NCBI RefSeq assembly: GCF_027886475.1
Contig: NZ_CP115670.1
Span: forward strand, 1,674,001 to 1,738,000
Origin: Corynebacterium sp. SCR221107
GTDB taxonomy: Bacteria; Actinomycetota; Actinomycetes; Mycobacteriales; Mycobacteriaceae
Length of the DNA stretch: 64,000 nt
Reading direction: 5' to 3'
Shown here: piece after piece, positions 39,884-51,939 of the stretch
Layout: the number at the start of each line of letters is the position of its first letter
Numbering within the stretch: the first letter of the stretch is position 1
Translations under genes and position numbers: made by a program
Notes under the pieces: generated by a model
Database searches by the model: none
What the model saw: only the letters and a program-made list of their open reading frames with translations
Told to the model about the DNA's origin: nothing

Positions 39884-40248
39884 ACTTTCCCCTTTCATGA
39901 TTGCGCTGACCCAGCTTCATCTCAACCCTGTCCACACGCACACGCGTGTGGTACCCGTTAGGGTCTCGACTACCCTTCGACACCGTGTGTTCCGGCGTTG
40001 GTTACGCACGTGGGGACAACTTAACGTGGCTGAATTAGCCAGCTACGCAACCAAGCCATTGTACGTGAGCACGCGACCTTGTCGGGGGTTTCAAAAAGGA
40101 GTAGCCCCGACACCCCTACTCCTTGGCCGAGGTAAGGATAGGAAAAATGCGTCAAACCCTCGTGTCCACAAGTAGCGGTTACTTCTGGACACGAGGGTTT
40201 TTGTCGTTGCACTAGTTGTTCAGGTTGCCAACCTTAGTATTAGTAGCC
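39884..40248. other. coaBC-rpoZ gap with strong terminator
   Basis: 365 bp. The rpoZ terminator lies at 40154-40200; the remainder holds the coaBC promoter region and no gene I recognise. Confidence 0.5.
40154..40200 (-). terminator. Terminator after rpoZ
   Basis: Perfect 15 bp outer stem (AAACCCTCGTGTCCA / TGGACACGAGGGTTT) with an inner AAGTA / TACTT hairpin. T-rich tails on both strands; it starts 48 bases past the rpoZ stop and can work in both directions. Confidence 0.9.
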
Positions 40249-40536
40249 TTAACCTTCTTCGTGATCGAGCAATCCAGCCTCGATCTCGCGCAATGCGATC
40301 GACAGTGGCTTTTCCTGACCCACCGGAGTAACCAGTGGGCCCACAAACTCAAACACACCGTCATCGGCTTGCTGATAGTAGCTGTTGATCTGTCGAGCAC
40401 GCTTGGCCGCAAAAATGACCAAGGCGTACTTCGAAGAAACGCGCTTCAGCAATTCATCGATCGGTGGAGCGGTAATGCCCGTTGGCGGATCAAATACGCC
40501 GTCGTTGCTTTCGTTGACGTCAGTCACGTTACTCAC
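40249..40536 (-). CDS. rpoZ: RNA polymerase omega subunit
   Basis: 95 residues. Omega helps assemble RNA polymerase. [34 protein letters not shown] is the conserved omega core. GTG 40536 sits five bases after AAAGG, and a second GTG lies two codons upstream; the longer frame to 40740 overlaps gmk and has no support. It lies between gmk and coaBC, the usual order. Confidence 0.96.
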   Translation of the reverse strand: MSNVTDVNESNDGVFDPPTGITAPPIDELLKRVSSKYALVIFAAKRARQINSYYQQADDGVFEFVGPLVTPVGQEKPLSIALREIEAGLLDHEEG

Positions 40537-40591
40537 AGTCACCTTTTCTTCAAGCTTATTTTTTGGGGAAGCATGGTTCCCGGAAGGGATT

Positions 40592-41164
40592 TTAGCGCCC
40601 AAGCAGGATGTCACGGATAGCCGCGACCGTATCATCAACGTTGTCGTTGACAACCACATAGGTGAACTCATCCTGTGCGGCGAGTTCGTGTCGAGCAGTT
40701 TCAAGACGCCGCTCGATGACGTCCTCGGGTTCCGTTCCACGGCCGGTGAGGCGCTCCACGAGCACCTCCCATGACGGTGGGGCCAGAAAAACAGTTGCGG
40801 CCTCTGGCTTTAGTGCCGCGACATTGCGCGCACCTTCCAAGTCGACCTCTACGAGCACCGGGCGCCCCTCCATTATGGCGTCCTCAACGGGCGCGGCAGG
40901 GGTGCCGGATCGTTGCAACCCACCGTGAATATCTGCCCATTCGAGCATTTCTCCACGATCGATCTTTCTCTGGAACTCTTCCGGAGTCACGAAGAAATAA
41001 TCCCGTCCGTCTACTTCACCCGGGCGCGGGGCCCGAGTTGTCATCGAGACGCTGAAGTATAGATTGGGTACCTCTTCGCGGAGGCGACTAACCACGGTGG
41101 ATTTTCCCACAGCAGAAGGCCCAGCCAGAACTACCAGCCTGCCGTTTTGGTTATCGCCCGACAC
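40592..41164 (-). CDS. gmk: Guanylate kinase
   Basis: 190 residues. It phosphorylates GMP to GDP. The P-loop is [12 protein letters not shown] near residues 13-24; the GMP-binding region is [20 protein letters not shown], followed by [19 protein letters not shown]. It begins three bases after the mihF stop, so the two are co-transcribed. Confidence 0.97.
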   Translation of the reverse strand: MSGDNQNGRLVVLAGPSAVGKSTVVSRLREEVPNLYFSVSMTTRAPRPGEVDGRDYFFVTPEEFQRKIDRGEMLEWADIHGGLQRSGTPAAPVEDAIMEGRPVLVEVDLEGARNVAALKPEAATVFLAPPSWEVLVERLTGRGTEPEDVIERRLETARHELAAQDEFTYVVVNDNVDDTVAAIRDILLGR

Positions 41165-41167
41165 TGA

Positions 41168-41491
41168 TTAATCCTCCGAGAAGCCGAAACGCTCGAGCAG
41201 AGCGCGACGCTGACGGTCACCCAGACCGCGCAGACGACGGGTCTGAGCGATCTCCAGCTCCTCCATGATCTCCTTGGCCTTAACCTTGCCAACCTTAGGA
41301 AGGGACTCGAGCAGCGCGGAGACCTTGGTCTTGCCGATGATCTCGTCGGTGGAAGCCTTGCCAAGCACCTCCTTGAGGGTGATTTCGCCGCGCTTGAGCT
41401 GCTCCTTCAGCTCTGCACGTGCCTTGCGGGCCTCGGCAGCCTTAGCAAGGGCTTCCTTACGCTGCTCATCAGTCAACTGGGGAAGGGCCAC
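41168..41491 (-). CDS. mihF: Integration host factor, actinobacterial type (mIHF)
   Basis: 107 residues from GTG 41491, with GGAGGAA seven bases upstream. mIHF is the essential actinobacterial nucleoid protein, first described for mycobacteriophage integration. MALPQLTDEQRKEALAKAAEARKARAELK is followed by the helix-two-turn-helix region SLPKVGKVKAKEIMEEL and RRLRGLGDRQRRALLERFG. It leads the mihF-gmk-rpoZ unit. Confidence 0.96.
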   Translation of the reverse strand: MALPQLTDEQRKEALAKAAEARKARAELKEQLKRGEITLKEVLGKASTDEIIGKTKVSALLESLPKVGKVKAKEIMEELEIAQTRRLRGLGDRQRRALLERFGFSED

Positions 41492-41845
41492 GGGGTTCCT
41501 CCGATTCAAAGTTCTTATTAATTACGGGTTTGACGTGTTACACGCCGAGAATCAACCATACACACCTGCGTCAAAACAGACAGCTCCAAGACGATGTGCG
41601 CTTGTCTCATCCAATCAAGGATCAGGATTCCGCAACTGCTAGGTATTCCGTTTCCGCTTTTAAGCTGGCACTGCCGCCACCTCACGTTGCACCACCGATT
41701 CAAGGCAATGGACAATAACAACGATAAGGGCAACGAAGACGCCAACCTAAAAATCTATTGAAATCCAGGCCATGTATGAGCGATTTCCGCCTAGTGTACC
41801 ACTGATTGACAAAAGTCTAGGTAAAGGGGCATAAATTATCCAAAC

Positions 41846-41881
41846 CCGCAGGTCGCACCCTCAACAACGACCTGCGGTTTT
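41846..41881 (+). terminator. Terminator-like hairpin upstream of mihF
   Basis: 10 bp perfect stem CCGCAGGTCG / CGACCTGCGG followed by TTTT on the plus strand. No plus-strand gene is visible upstream; on the minus strand GGTTTGG follows, so it may be a second stop after pyrF. Confidence 0.6.
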
Positions 41882-42008
41882 AGATTCGAATAACACCGTG
41901 GTAATTAAACCAGGTTCTTAAGAATCACGCCCCTCCCATGTGCCCACACCCCATCGTGGCAACGTTCATTGCTGCGGTTTCCTCCCCAGGAAGCGAGGTT
42001 TGGGAAAA

Positions 42009-42041
42009 CCCACCCGGTGACGACAAAGTCATCCGGGTGGG
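42009..42041 (-). terminator. Terminator after pyrF
   Basis: Stem of CCCACCCGG and TGAC paired with GTCA and CCGGGTGGG, with one bulged base, then GTTTTCCC on the minus strand, about 60 bases past the pyrF stop. Confidence 0.8.
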
Positions 42042-42103
42042 CAAGTTATTAACCAGGGCTTATTACATCCTCGAAGCTGCTTTTCAGAGGGCGTATCGGG
42101 TCT

Positions 42104-42931
42104 TTATTTGAATTCCTGACCTGCTAGTTCGACAGCTTCGCTGAGCGCCGTGACGCTCGGGCCTTGCTTCAAAATAGCCCGCGAAATGTTGGGGAATCCG
42201 AGTTCTTCGACTCCCCGGGTCAGTCGAGCTACGTCCGCGGCGGTTGCCCCCTGCGCACCCACGCCGGGCAGCAAAATGGGACCATTGAGCGCGGACAGCT
42301 GCGGCGGTGTGGCAAGAGTGGCGCCAACCACGACGCCGACATTGCCATAGTGCCCGCCATCGAGTTTGTTTTGTGCATTGGACTGTGCCACGGCATCGAC
42401 GATTTGCTGCGAAATGGAACGTCCCTGCGCATCGACCTGATCTTGAAGCGCGCGGGCTTCAGGATTCGACGTCGCAGCGAGAACAAACACACCGCGATTG
42501 TTCTTCATCGCAAGCTCCAGCACCGGGGTCAAAGAACCGTATCCCAGATATGGCGATACGGTAACCGAATCCGCTGCCAGCGGGGATGCGGGATCCAGCC
42601 AGGCCTGGGCATAACCGGCCATCGTCGAGCCGATGTCGCCTCGTTTGGCATCGGCCACAGTCAAGGTGCCGGCGGAGCGAAGCTCCGCCAGGGCGTCTTC
42701 GAGGATGGCAAAGCCGGCGGAGCCATAGGCCTCATAAAACGCCACCTGCGGCTTGACCAAAGCCACCTTTCCTTTGAATGCTTCTACGCAAATGCGAGTG
42801 AACTCCGCCAGCCCGCGCGCATCATGGCTAAGGCCCCATGCCTCCAAAAGTCCTGCGTGCGGGTCGATTCCAACGCACAGCCGGCCATGCTTTTTACCTG
42901 CCTTAACGAGGCGATCACCGAAAGTCTCCAT
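42104..42931 (-). CDS. pyrF: Orotidine 5'-phosphate decarboxylase (type 2)
   Basis: 275 residues, the long form found in actinobacteria. It decarboxylates OMP to UMP, the last step of UMP synthesis. The catalytic segment is TVADAKRGDIGSTM; GRLCVGIDPHAGLLEAWG near the start and ILLPGVGAQGATAADV near the end are phosphate-binding signatures. It lies 307 bases downstream of carB behind a large palindrome, so it may be only partly co-transcribed with the rest of the pyr genes. Confidence 0.95.
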   Translation of the reverse strand: METFGDRLVKAGKKHGRLCVGIDPHAGLLEAWGLSHDARGLAEFTRICVEAFKGKVALVKPQVAFYEAYGSAGFAILEDALAELRSAGTLTVADAKRGDIGSTMAGYAQAWLDPASPLAADSVTVSPYLGYGSLTPVLELAMKNNRGVFVLAATSNPEARALQDQVDAQGRSISQQIVDAVAQSNAQNKLDGGHYGNVGVVVGATLATPPQLSALNGPILLPGVGAQGATAADVARLTRGVEELGFPNISRAILKQGPSVTALSEAVELAGQEFK

Positions 42932-43040
42932 AAATTTTTGCCTTCCCGGCGCACTCAGAATACGAGTCCGCCTTTAATAATGTGACATTTCTTTAATAGG
43001 CTGCACGGCAGAACCAGTTCGTTCGTCGTACGGGCTCGGT

Positions 43041-43108
43041 GCTTTTCGACGCCAACCAGCTAGGGATACATGCCTAAACGATGCGGCGCGTAGTCGACGT
43101 CGGAAAGC
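43041..43108. repeat. Facing inverted pair of repeat variants
   Basis: Plus-strand GCTTTTCGACG (43041-43051) faces minus-strand GCTTTCCGACG (43098-43108), 68 bp end to end, between carB and pyrF. Confidence 0.55.
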
Positions 43109-43194
43109 AATCTCAACGCACTTCCAGCGCCTCACTATGGATGATCATTGCGGCCTGACCCCACGATCGTGAAACGTCGGGGCCCTTGTGCTGA

Positions 43195-43226
43195 AACGGC
43201 TGTCGCGAGTACTCGCGACAGCCGTT
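43195..43226 (-). terminator. 32 bp perfect palindrome after carB, probable terminator
   Basis: AACGGCTGTCGCGAGT and its exact complement, with no spacer. It lies 12 bases past the carB stop and is followed on the minus strand by TTTCAG. The weak T-run leaves open partial read-through to pyrF. Confidence 0.7.
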
Positions 43227-43238
43227 GGACTCATGCCT

Positions 43239-46580
<3,342 letters not shown>

Positions 46581-46602
46581 AAGTTTCTTCTAGCTCCTGG
46601 TC

Positions 46603-47751
46603 TTACTTGTTCGCAGCCTTGACGGACTGCATGAGTTCAATGAACTGGTCGAACAGTGGGTTGGCATCGTGCGGGCCGGCGGCGGCCTCCGGGTGATATT
46701 GCACCGAGTAGGCCAAACCATTCTTCAAGGCCACACCCTCGACTGTTCCGTCGTTGAGGCAGGTGTGGGTGACCTGGGCGGTGCCAAACGGGGTCTCGAA
46801 TTCCTTGCCAGCCTCACCCTTGAGGGCGAATCCGTGATTCTGGGCGGTGATGTCGATCTTGCCCGTCACATGGTTAAGCACCGGCACGTTGATGCCGCGG
46901 TGGCCGAACTTCATCTTGTAGGTTTCCAGCCCGAGCGCGCGACCCAAGATTTGGTTGCCGAAGCAGATGCCGAACAATGGCAGCTTCGCGGCAAGGATCT
47001 CGCGAACGATGCCCACCATCACATCAGCGGTGGCCGGGTCGCCAGGACCGTTGGAGATGAACACGCCATCCGGGTTGAAGGACTGGATCTTTTCGTAAGG
47101 CGTATTAGCGGGAACGACCACGGTCTTGATGCCGCGGGCGGCAAAGTTGCGCGGGGTGTTCGTCTTGATACCCATGTCGTAGGCGACCACGGTGAAGGTT
47201 GCCTCGCCAACCGGTTCCACGACGTAGGTGTCGTCGGTGGAGACTTCGATAGCAAGATCGGATCCGGCCATAGACGGCTGGGACTTCACGATTTCAAGGA
47301 GCTCCGCATCGGGCTTATTCGCATCCTCGCCGGAGAAGACGCCTGCGGCGATGGAGCCGAAGTTGCGCAGGTGGCGCACGATGGCGCGAGTGTCAACGCC
47401 GGAGATTCCGACGATGCCCTGGGCAATCATCTCATCTTCGAGGCTGCGCTTGGCGCGCCAGTTGGACACGCGGTGGGACAGGTCGCGGATCACAAGGCCC
47501 GCCACCCAGATCTTGTCGCCGTGGGACTCGCCGTCCTCATCATTCCACCCGGTGTTGCCGATCTGCGGGGCGGTGGCCACGACGATCTGACGGTGATAAG
47601 AAGGGTCGGTCAAGGTCTCCTGGTAACCCGTCATGGCGGTGGTGAACACTGCCTCACCCAGGGTGGTGCCGGTGGCACCAAAGCTTTCTCCGCGGAACAC
47701 GCGGCCGTCTGCCAATACGAGGACAGCTTCCGAACGGGGTTTGGACGTCAC
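46603..47751 (-). CDS. carA: Carbamoyl-phosphate synthase small subunit
   Basis: 382 residues from GTG 47751, eight bases after AAAGG. The glutaminase domain carries the nucleophilic cysteine in PLFGICFGNQILGRALG and the histidine/glutamate pair in YSVQYHPEAAAGPHD. The N-terminal part shows LVLADGRVFRGESFG and VFTTAMTGYQETLTDPSY. Its own promoter (TATAAT at 47848-47853) lies in the gap after pyrC, so carAB can be expressed apart from the upstream pyr genes. Confidence 0.97.
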   Translation of the reverse strand: MTSKPRSEAVLVLADGRVFRGESFGATGTTLGEAVFTTAMTGYQETLTDPSYHRQIVVATAPQIGNTGWNDEDGESHGDKIWVAGLVIRDLSHRVSNWRAKRSLEDEMIAQGIVGISGVDTRAIVRHLRNFGSIAAGVFSGEDANKPDAELLEIVKSQPSMAGSDLAIEVSTDDTYVVEPVGEATFTVVAYDMGIKTNTPRNFAARGIKTVVVPANTPYEKIQSFNPDGVFISNGPGDPATADVMVGIVREILAAKLPLFGICFGNQILGRALGLETYKMKFGHRGINVPVLNHVTGKIDITAQNHGFALKGEAGKEFETPFGTAQVTHTCLNDGTVEGVALKNGLAYSVQYHPEAAAGPHDANPLFDQFIELMQSVKAANK

Positions 47752-47847
47752 TGCGTCGCCTTTCTGCTGATCTTTGTGGATCGAATCTCTTGAAAGAGTT
47801 TCTTGCTCTGCGCCCACATGAGCGAGTGCATATTATTTTGTTGTCTT

Positions 47848-47877
47848 ATTATATTGCCGAAGGGGGCGGCTGTAGAA
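47848..47877 (-). promoter_or_regulatory. carA promoter candidate
   Basis: On the minus strand a perfect TATAAT (47853-47848) lies 18 bases after TTCTAC (47877-47872). It sits in a conspicuous AT-rich island (47829-47856) between pyrC and carA. Transcription would start near 47842, about 90 bases before carA. Confidence 0.6.
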
Positions 47878-47903
47878 TCCACAGTCGCTGCCCCATCACG
47901 GCA

Positions 47904-49256
47904 CTACACGCGCGGGCTTGCGGGCTGGCCGTTCTCACAGGTCACACGGCCCCGAAGCACGGTGGCCACGACCTTAGTGTCAAACTCCATACCTTCGTAG
48001 GGCGTGTTGTTTGCCTTCGAGGCCATCTCCTGGCCACTGACGACCCAGCTCTCACCCTCCTTAACCACGGTCAAGTTTGCTGGCTCCCCCACCTCGATGG
48101 GGCGGCCGTGGCCAGGCAGGCGCACGATCTGCGCAGGGCACTCGCTCATCACCTTTGCAACGAATCGCCAATCGGCAAGACCCGGCTTGACGAAGATGTC
48201 GGCGATGATCGCCAGCGAGGTCTCCAGCCCGATCATGCCTGGGCGGGCGTGCTCAAACTCGCAGCACTTGTCTTCGGAGCCATGCGGGGCGTGATCGGTG
48301 GCAACACAGTCGATGGTGCCGTCGAGCAACGCGTCACGCAGGGCGATCGTGTCGCGCTGCTCACGCAGGGGTGGATTGACGCGATACATGCCGTCATAGG
48401 TCTCGAGGCGCTCGTCGGTCAGCAGCAAGTGGTGCGGAGTGACCTCGGCGGTCATCGGGATATCGTGCTGCTTGGCCCACTTGAGCAGCTCCACGGTGCC
48501 CTCGGTCGAGGCGTGGCAAATGTGCATGCGGCTGCCATAGTCGCGGGCCAAAATGGCATCGCGGGCAACGATGGACTCTTCGGCCACGCGTGGCCAGCCG
48601 CGCAGACCGAGCCGAGCAGCAACCTCGCCTTCGTGGGCGGAGGCGCCCTCGGTCAAGCGTGGATCCTCGCAATGCTGTGCCAGCAACACATCCAAACCGC
48701 GAGCGTATTCAATAGCCCGGCGCATAATTAGGGGATTGTCCACGCATTTTCCATCATCGGAGAACATGCGAACCTTCGCCTCTGAACGGGCCATCATGCC
48801 CAGCTCCGTAATTTGCTTGCCCTCCAAGCCCTTGGTGATGGATCCGACAGGGTGCACATCGCAGAGGTTGATGTCTTGCCCCTTGTGCCAGACGGACTCA
48901 GCGATGATCGGCTGGTCCATGACCGGCTGCGTGTTTGCCATCGTAAACACAGCGGTAAATCCGCCCTTGGCCGCAGCAGCCGAACCCGTGGCGATCGTTT
49001 CTGTGTCTTCCCGACCAGGCTCGCGCAGGTGAACGTGCATGTCCACCAGTCCCGGAAGTAGCACTCCTCCTTGTCCGTCGACGTAGCGGTCGGCTTCTAA
49101 GACCTCGGTGCCAATCTCGGTGATAACACCGTCAGTCACCAGCACGTTGATTGGATCTCCCTCTCCATAGGGACGAACGTTGGTGATGAGGAGGGAACCT
49201 GACTCTACTGGCGCTAAGTGTCCGGTGGCTGGGTAGTTAGTTTCGTTGTTGGACAT
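47904..49256 (-). CDS. pyrC: Dihydroorotase
   Basis: 450 residues, type I dihydroorotase. The metal-binding motif [17 protein letters not shown] lies near residue 73, and [11 protein letters not shown] carries the catalytic aspartate. It closes carbamoyl-aspartate to dihydroorotate. It follows pyrB by 44 bases. Confidence 0.97.
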   Translation of the reverse strand: MSNNETNYPATGHLAPVESGSLLITNVRPYGEGDPINVLVTDGVITEIGTEVLEADRYVDGQGGVLLPGLVDMHVHLREPGREDTETIATGSAAAAKGGFTAVFTMANTQPVMDQPIIAESVWHKGQDINLCDVHPVGSITKGLEGKQITELGMMARSEAKVRMFSDDGKCVDNPLIMRRAIEYARGLDVLLAQHCEDPRLTEGASAHEGEVAARLGLRGWPRVAEESIVARDAILARDYGSRMHICHASTEGTVELLKWAKQHDIPMTAEVTPHHLLLTDERLETYDGMYRVNPPLREQRDTIALRDALLDGTIDCVATDHAPHGSEDKCCEFEHARPGMIGLETSLAIIADIFVKPGLADWRFVAKVMSECPAQIVRLPGHGRPIEVGEPANLTVVKEGESWVVSGQEMASKANNTPYEGMEFDTKVVATVLRGRVTCENGQPASPRV

Positions 49257-49300
49257 CGGTGTGATCCGTTTCCTTCCTAGTCCAGTTCTTGAATTCCGGG

Positions 49301-50242
49301 CTAGAAGCCTGGGGTGTCGGTAGATGCGATGAGGCTAAACAGCACGGCCATACGGGTGAATACACCGTTGTGAACCTGCTGCAGCACGGCGGTGCGCGGG
49401 GCATCGGCAACTTGGAAGTTGATTTCCATACCTCGCAGCATGGGGCCTGGGTGCATGACGATGGCGGAATCTTTGAGCTTGGATTCTCGTTCGGCGGACA
49501 TGCCGTAGAGAGCGGCATATTCGCGATGCGTGGGGAAGAAACCGCCATGCATGCGCTCTTGCTGGACACGCAGCATCATGACCACGTCGGCGTCGTAGAT
49601 CTCTGCATCCATGTCGTAGGAGTAGCTCACCGGCCAGTTTTCCACGCCTGCGGGCAGCAGCGTCGGAGGTCCAACGAGCACGATCTCGGCGCCCAGCTTG
49701 GACAGGAGGTCCACGTTGGAGCGCACGACTCGTGAGTGCAGGCAGTCACCGACGATGACGACCTTCTTGCCTCCCACATTGCCAATGCGCTGGCGCATGG
49801 TTACAGCATCCAGCAGTGCCTGAGTCGGATGCTGATGCGCGCCATCGCCAGCGTTGATCACGGAAGGTCCCTCGCCGCCGGGGGCGACCCATTCGGCTAG
49901 CTGCTGGGCCGCGCCCGAAGACGGGTGTCGAATGATGATGGCGTCAGCACCGATGGCGGTGAGCGTCAAGCCGGTGTCCTTGAGAGACTCGCCCTTCTTC
50001 ACCGAAGAGGAAGAAGCGGAGATATTGATGACGTCCGCACTCATCCACTTACCGGCGGTCTCGAACGAGGAGCGCGTGCGTGTGGAGTTCTCATAGAAAA
50101 GCGTGAAGATCGTGCGTCCCCGCAGGGTCGGCAGCTTCTTGAGTTCGCGACCTTCGATGGCCTCGCGGAAACGATCCGCTTCGTCCATGAGCTCGAGGAT
50201 TTCATCTTTGGACAGATCGGCGATGGAGAGTAGGTGCTTCAC
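49301..50242 (-). CDS. pyrB: Aspartate carbamoyltransferase catalytic subunit
   Basis: 313 residues. The carbamoyl-phosphate site reads [17 protein letters not shown] (about 50-66), and [12 protein letters not shown] follows in the middle. It makes carbamoyl-aspartate, joining CarAB and PyrC. No regulatory pyrI is present, as expected in actinobacteria. It begins 7 bases after pyrR. Confidence 0.97.
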   Translation of the reverse strand: MKHLLSIADLSKDEILELMDEADRFREAIEGRELKKLPTLRGRTIFTLFYENSTRTRSSFETAGKWMSADVINISASSSSVKKGESLKDTGLTLTAIGADAIIIRHPSSGAAQQLAEWVAPGGEGPSVINAGDGAHQHPTQALLDAVTMRQRIGNVGGKKVVIVGDCLHSRVVRSNVDLLSKLGAEIVLVGPPTLLPAGVENWPVSYSYDMDAEIYDADVVMMLRVQQERMHGGFFPTHREYAALYGMSAERESKLKDSAIVMHPGPMLRGMEINFQVADAPRTAVLQQVHNGVFTRMAVLFSLIASTDTPGF

Positions 50243-50249
50243 GGTACTC

Positions 50250-50816
50250 TCACTCCCCCTTCTTCATGAGCAGTACTGCGTCGCGGCCGTCGATGGCCTT
50301 GTTAAGCACGGTTACGTCTTCAGTGCGTGCTGTTGGGATATTCTTGCCCACATAGTCGGCGCGGATGGGCAGTTGCCGATGCCCACGATCGACGAGGACG
50401 GCGAGCTGAATTTGCTCGGGGCGACCGATGTCACGCAGCGCGTCGAGGGCTGCACGGATGGTGCGACCGGAATACAGCACGTCATCTACCAGAATGACGG
50501 TTGCTTGGTCGATGCCGCCCTGCGGAATGGTGGTCGGCTGGAGAGCGCGATGGGGCTTTCCGCGAAGATCATCGCGGTACAAGGTGATGTCGATCGAGCC
50601 GGTCGGGACTTCAACGCCCGTGAACTCGGCGATCTTTGCGGCTAGGTCTGCGGCCAGTGGAACCCCACCCGAGGGAATTCCTAGAAGGACAACGCGGGAT
50701 GCGTCACCGGAATCGAGGGCCGTCTTTTCAATAATCTGGTGCGCGATGCGTGCAACGGTACGTGAGACGTCGTCGCTGCTTAGCAGTTCGACGGACTCGA
50801 CGCTGTTATCGCTCAT
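50250..50816 (-). CDS. pyrR: Pyrimidine regulatory protein / uracil phosphoribosyltransferase PyrR
   Basis: 188 residues. PyrR binds pyr mRNA in the presence of UMP. The PRPP-binding loop [21 protein letters not shown] is intact. It is the first gene of the pyrR-pyrB-pyrC-carA-carB-pyrF set, as in mycobacteria. Its own leader carries a PyrR-type loop next to the ribosome-binding site AAGGAGG (see 50822-50883). Confidence 0.96.
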   Translation of the reverse strand: MSDNSVESVELLSSDDVSRTVARIAHQIIEKTALDSGDASRVVLLGIPSGGVPLAADLAAKIAEFTGVEVPTGSIDITLYRDDLRGKPHRALQPTTIPQGGIDQATVILVDDVLYSGRTIRAALDALRDIGRPEQIQLAVLVDRGHRQLPIRADYVGKNIPTARTEDVTVLNKAIDGRDAVLLMKKGE

Positions 50817-50821
50817 CGTGA

Positions 50822-50883
50822 CCTCCTTCCCCGCCTCTCTGTGCGGTCCGTTAAAGGATGTCGACCCCTCCCCGAAAGGGAGG
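50822..50883 (-). promoter_or_regulatory. pyrR leader: candidate PyrR-binding hairpin and adjoining stem-loop
   Basis: On the pyrR strand CCGC-ACAGAGAG-GCGG (50846-50831) contains CAGAGAGGC, the core of the known PyrR recognition loop. The ribosome-binding site GGGGAAGGAGG starts right at its 3' edge. Thirty bases upstream a CCTCCC/GGGAGG hairpin (50883-50867) has a CCTCC arm that could alternatively pair with the GGAGG. This fits translational autoregulation as described in mycobacteria. Confidence 0.6.
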
Positions 50884-51370
50884 AATGAACACGAAATTGC
50901 TGTTCTAAACCAAATTTTTCAAAGCGCGTCCGCTCCACGCCACGTTGTAATAAAAAGTCGTGCAAGCACAAGACTTTAGTCATCGAGCGGTTGGGCATTG
51001 GAAGACGAACTCACCTTAGTCGCCTAGCTTATCAGCCTTTGGGGCACTGTGAGAACAACAAATGCCCGGAATGCAGATGCCTACACCCGCGTCGGGGTGG
51101 TTCGGTGGCCGCCAATCACCGACTGGTTCCCTTACTCGGCCCTTCACGGGCGAGGCCAACCGTGCGCGGCTGCGCCTTTGTGTGAATTACTGCGGACTTA
51201 ACAACGATGCGCGGGTGCCACATTCCTTTCCCCACCATGCTAAACCAGCACTGCTCGGTCATTACCTAACTTCCCTGCCTCCCGATTTCATAGTTTTCCC
51301 GCTAATACCGCCCCTGGTTTCATCTCATTGCTTTTCCAATATTGACGGCCTACCAAGCGCCTTAATTTTT

Positions 51371-51440
51371 GATTCCCAGCCATTCCCGCTCATTCCCATT
51401 TTCCCGCCAATTCGCAGTCATTCCCAGTCATTGAGTCATA
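51371..51440. repeat. Degenerate 10 bp tandem repeat
   Basis: Seven consecutive units with period 10 and approximate unit CATTCCCGCT; units 2 and 3 are the best kept, and ATTCCC recurs four times in step. No gene overlaps it. Confidence 0.5.
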
Positions 51441-51553
51441 GACCTTGCCTTTCTCCGCAGGAAACAGGATCCCCAGCCCCTTGACTTTCTTGCCTTCCCC
51501 TTCTTCCCGTGGTCCGCTCTGCCATCCTGGATCCACCGGCGCCGACTTTTTTT

Positions 51554-51622
51554 GCTTGCCGACGCCTACCTGGCGGACACATTCGACCGGGACAACGGGC
51601 GGCGCTGGGAGCGTCGCCAAGC
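51554..51622. repeat. Facing inverted pair of GCTTGCCGACG repeats
   Basis: The exact plus-strand copy (51554-51564) is directly preceded by seven T. The minus-strand partner (51612-51622) reads GCTTGGCGACG, one mismatch. The pair is 69 bp end to end. Confidence 0.7.
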
Positions 51623-51939
51623 AATCACCATGCCAGCTCCGAAATCGTCTCGGCGTGAGAATCCCGAGCAACGCGGTCCCTTGTCGCGCCGCGGCTGCAT
51701 GAACACTACTTGTGACCACTGCTTGTTCGAGAGTGCTATGTTTTTCTTCTCAAACCTAACTGTCTTAGGCAGGGGAACTGTGCCACTACGGCTACACTTG
51801 CACCCAAACCTCTGCATTTTTCGAAAGCAGGAGTGCTTCAGTCCTAGAACCCACGGCTCGCGTGGAGGGACTTCGACCTCGGAGCTGGACTGCAGAGGAA
51901 TCGCTGAGCATTTCCGCACCACCTTCGGAAGGACGCGCT

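Larger units (their letters stand above)
41492..42103. other. mihF-pyrF intergenic region with two terminator-like hairpins
   Basis: 612 bp without a recognisable gene. Hairpins at 42009-42041 (after pyrF) and 41846-41881 frame an AT-rich stretch. On the minus strand TACACT near 41793-41798 could be the mihF -10, leaving a 300-base leader. Confidence 0.5.
42932..43238. other. pyrF-carB gap, no gene seen
   Basis: 307 bp containing a facing pair of repeat variants (43041-43108) and a 32 bp perfect palindrome (43195-43226) next to the carB stop. Confidence 0.5.
50817..51939. other. 1.1 kb divergent region between pyrR and the TIGR01777 gene
   Basis: No recognisable gene. It holds the pyrR leader and promoter (50817-51000), a 10-base-period degenerate repeat (51371-51440), a repeat pair (51554-51622) and the leader of the plus-strand gene. 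Short ORFs resemble no family I know. Confidence 0.5.
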
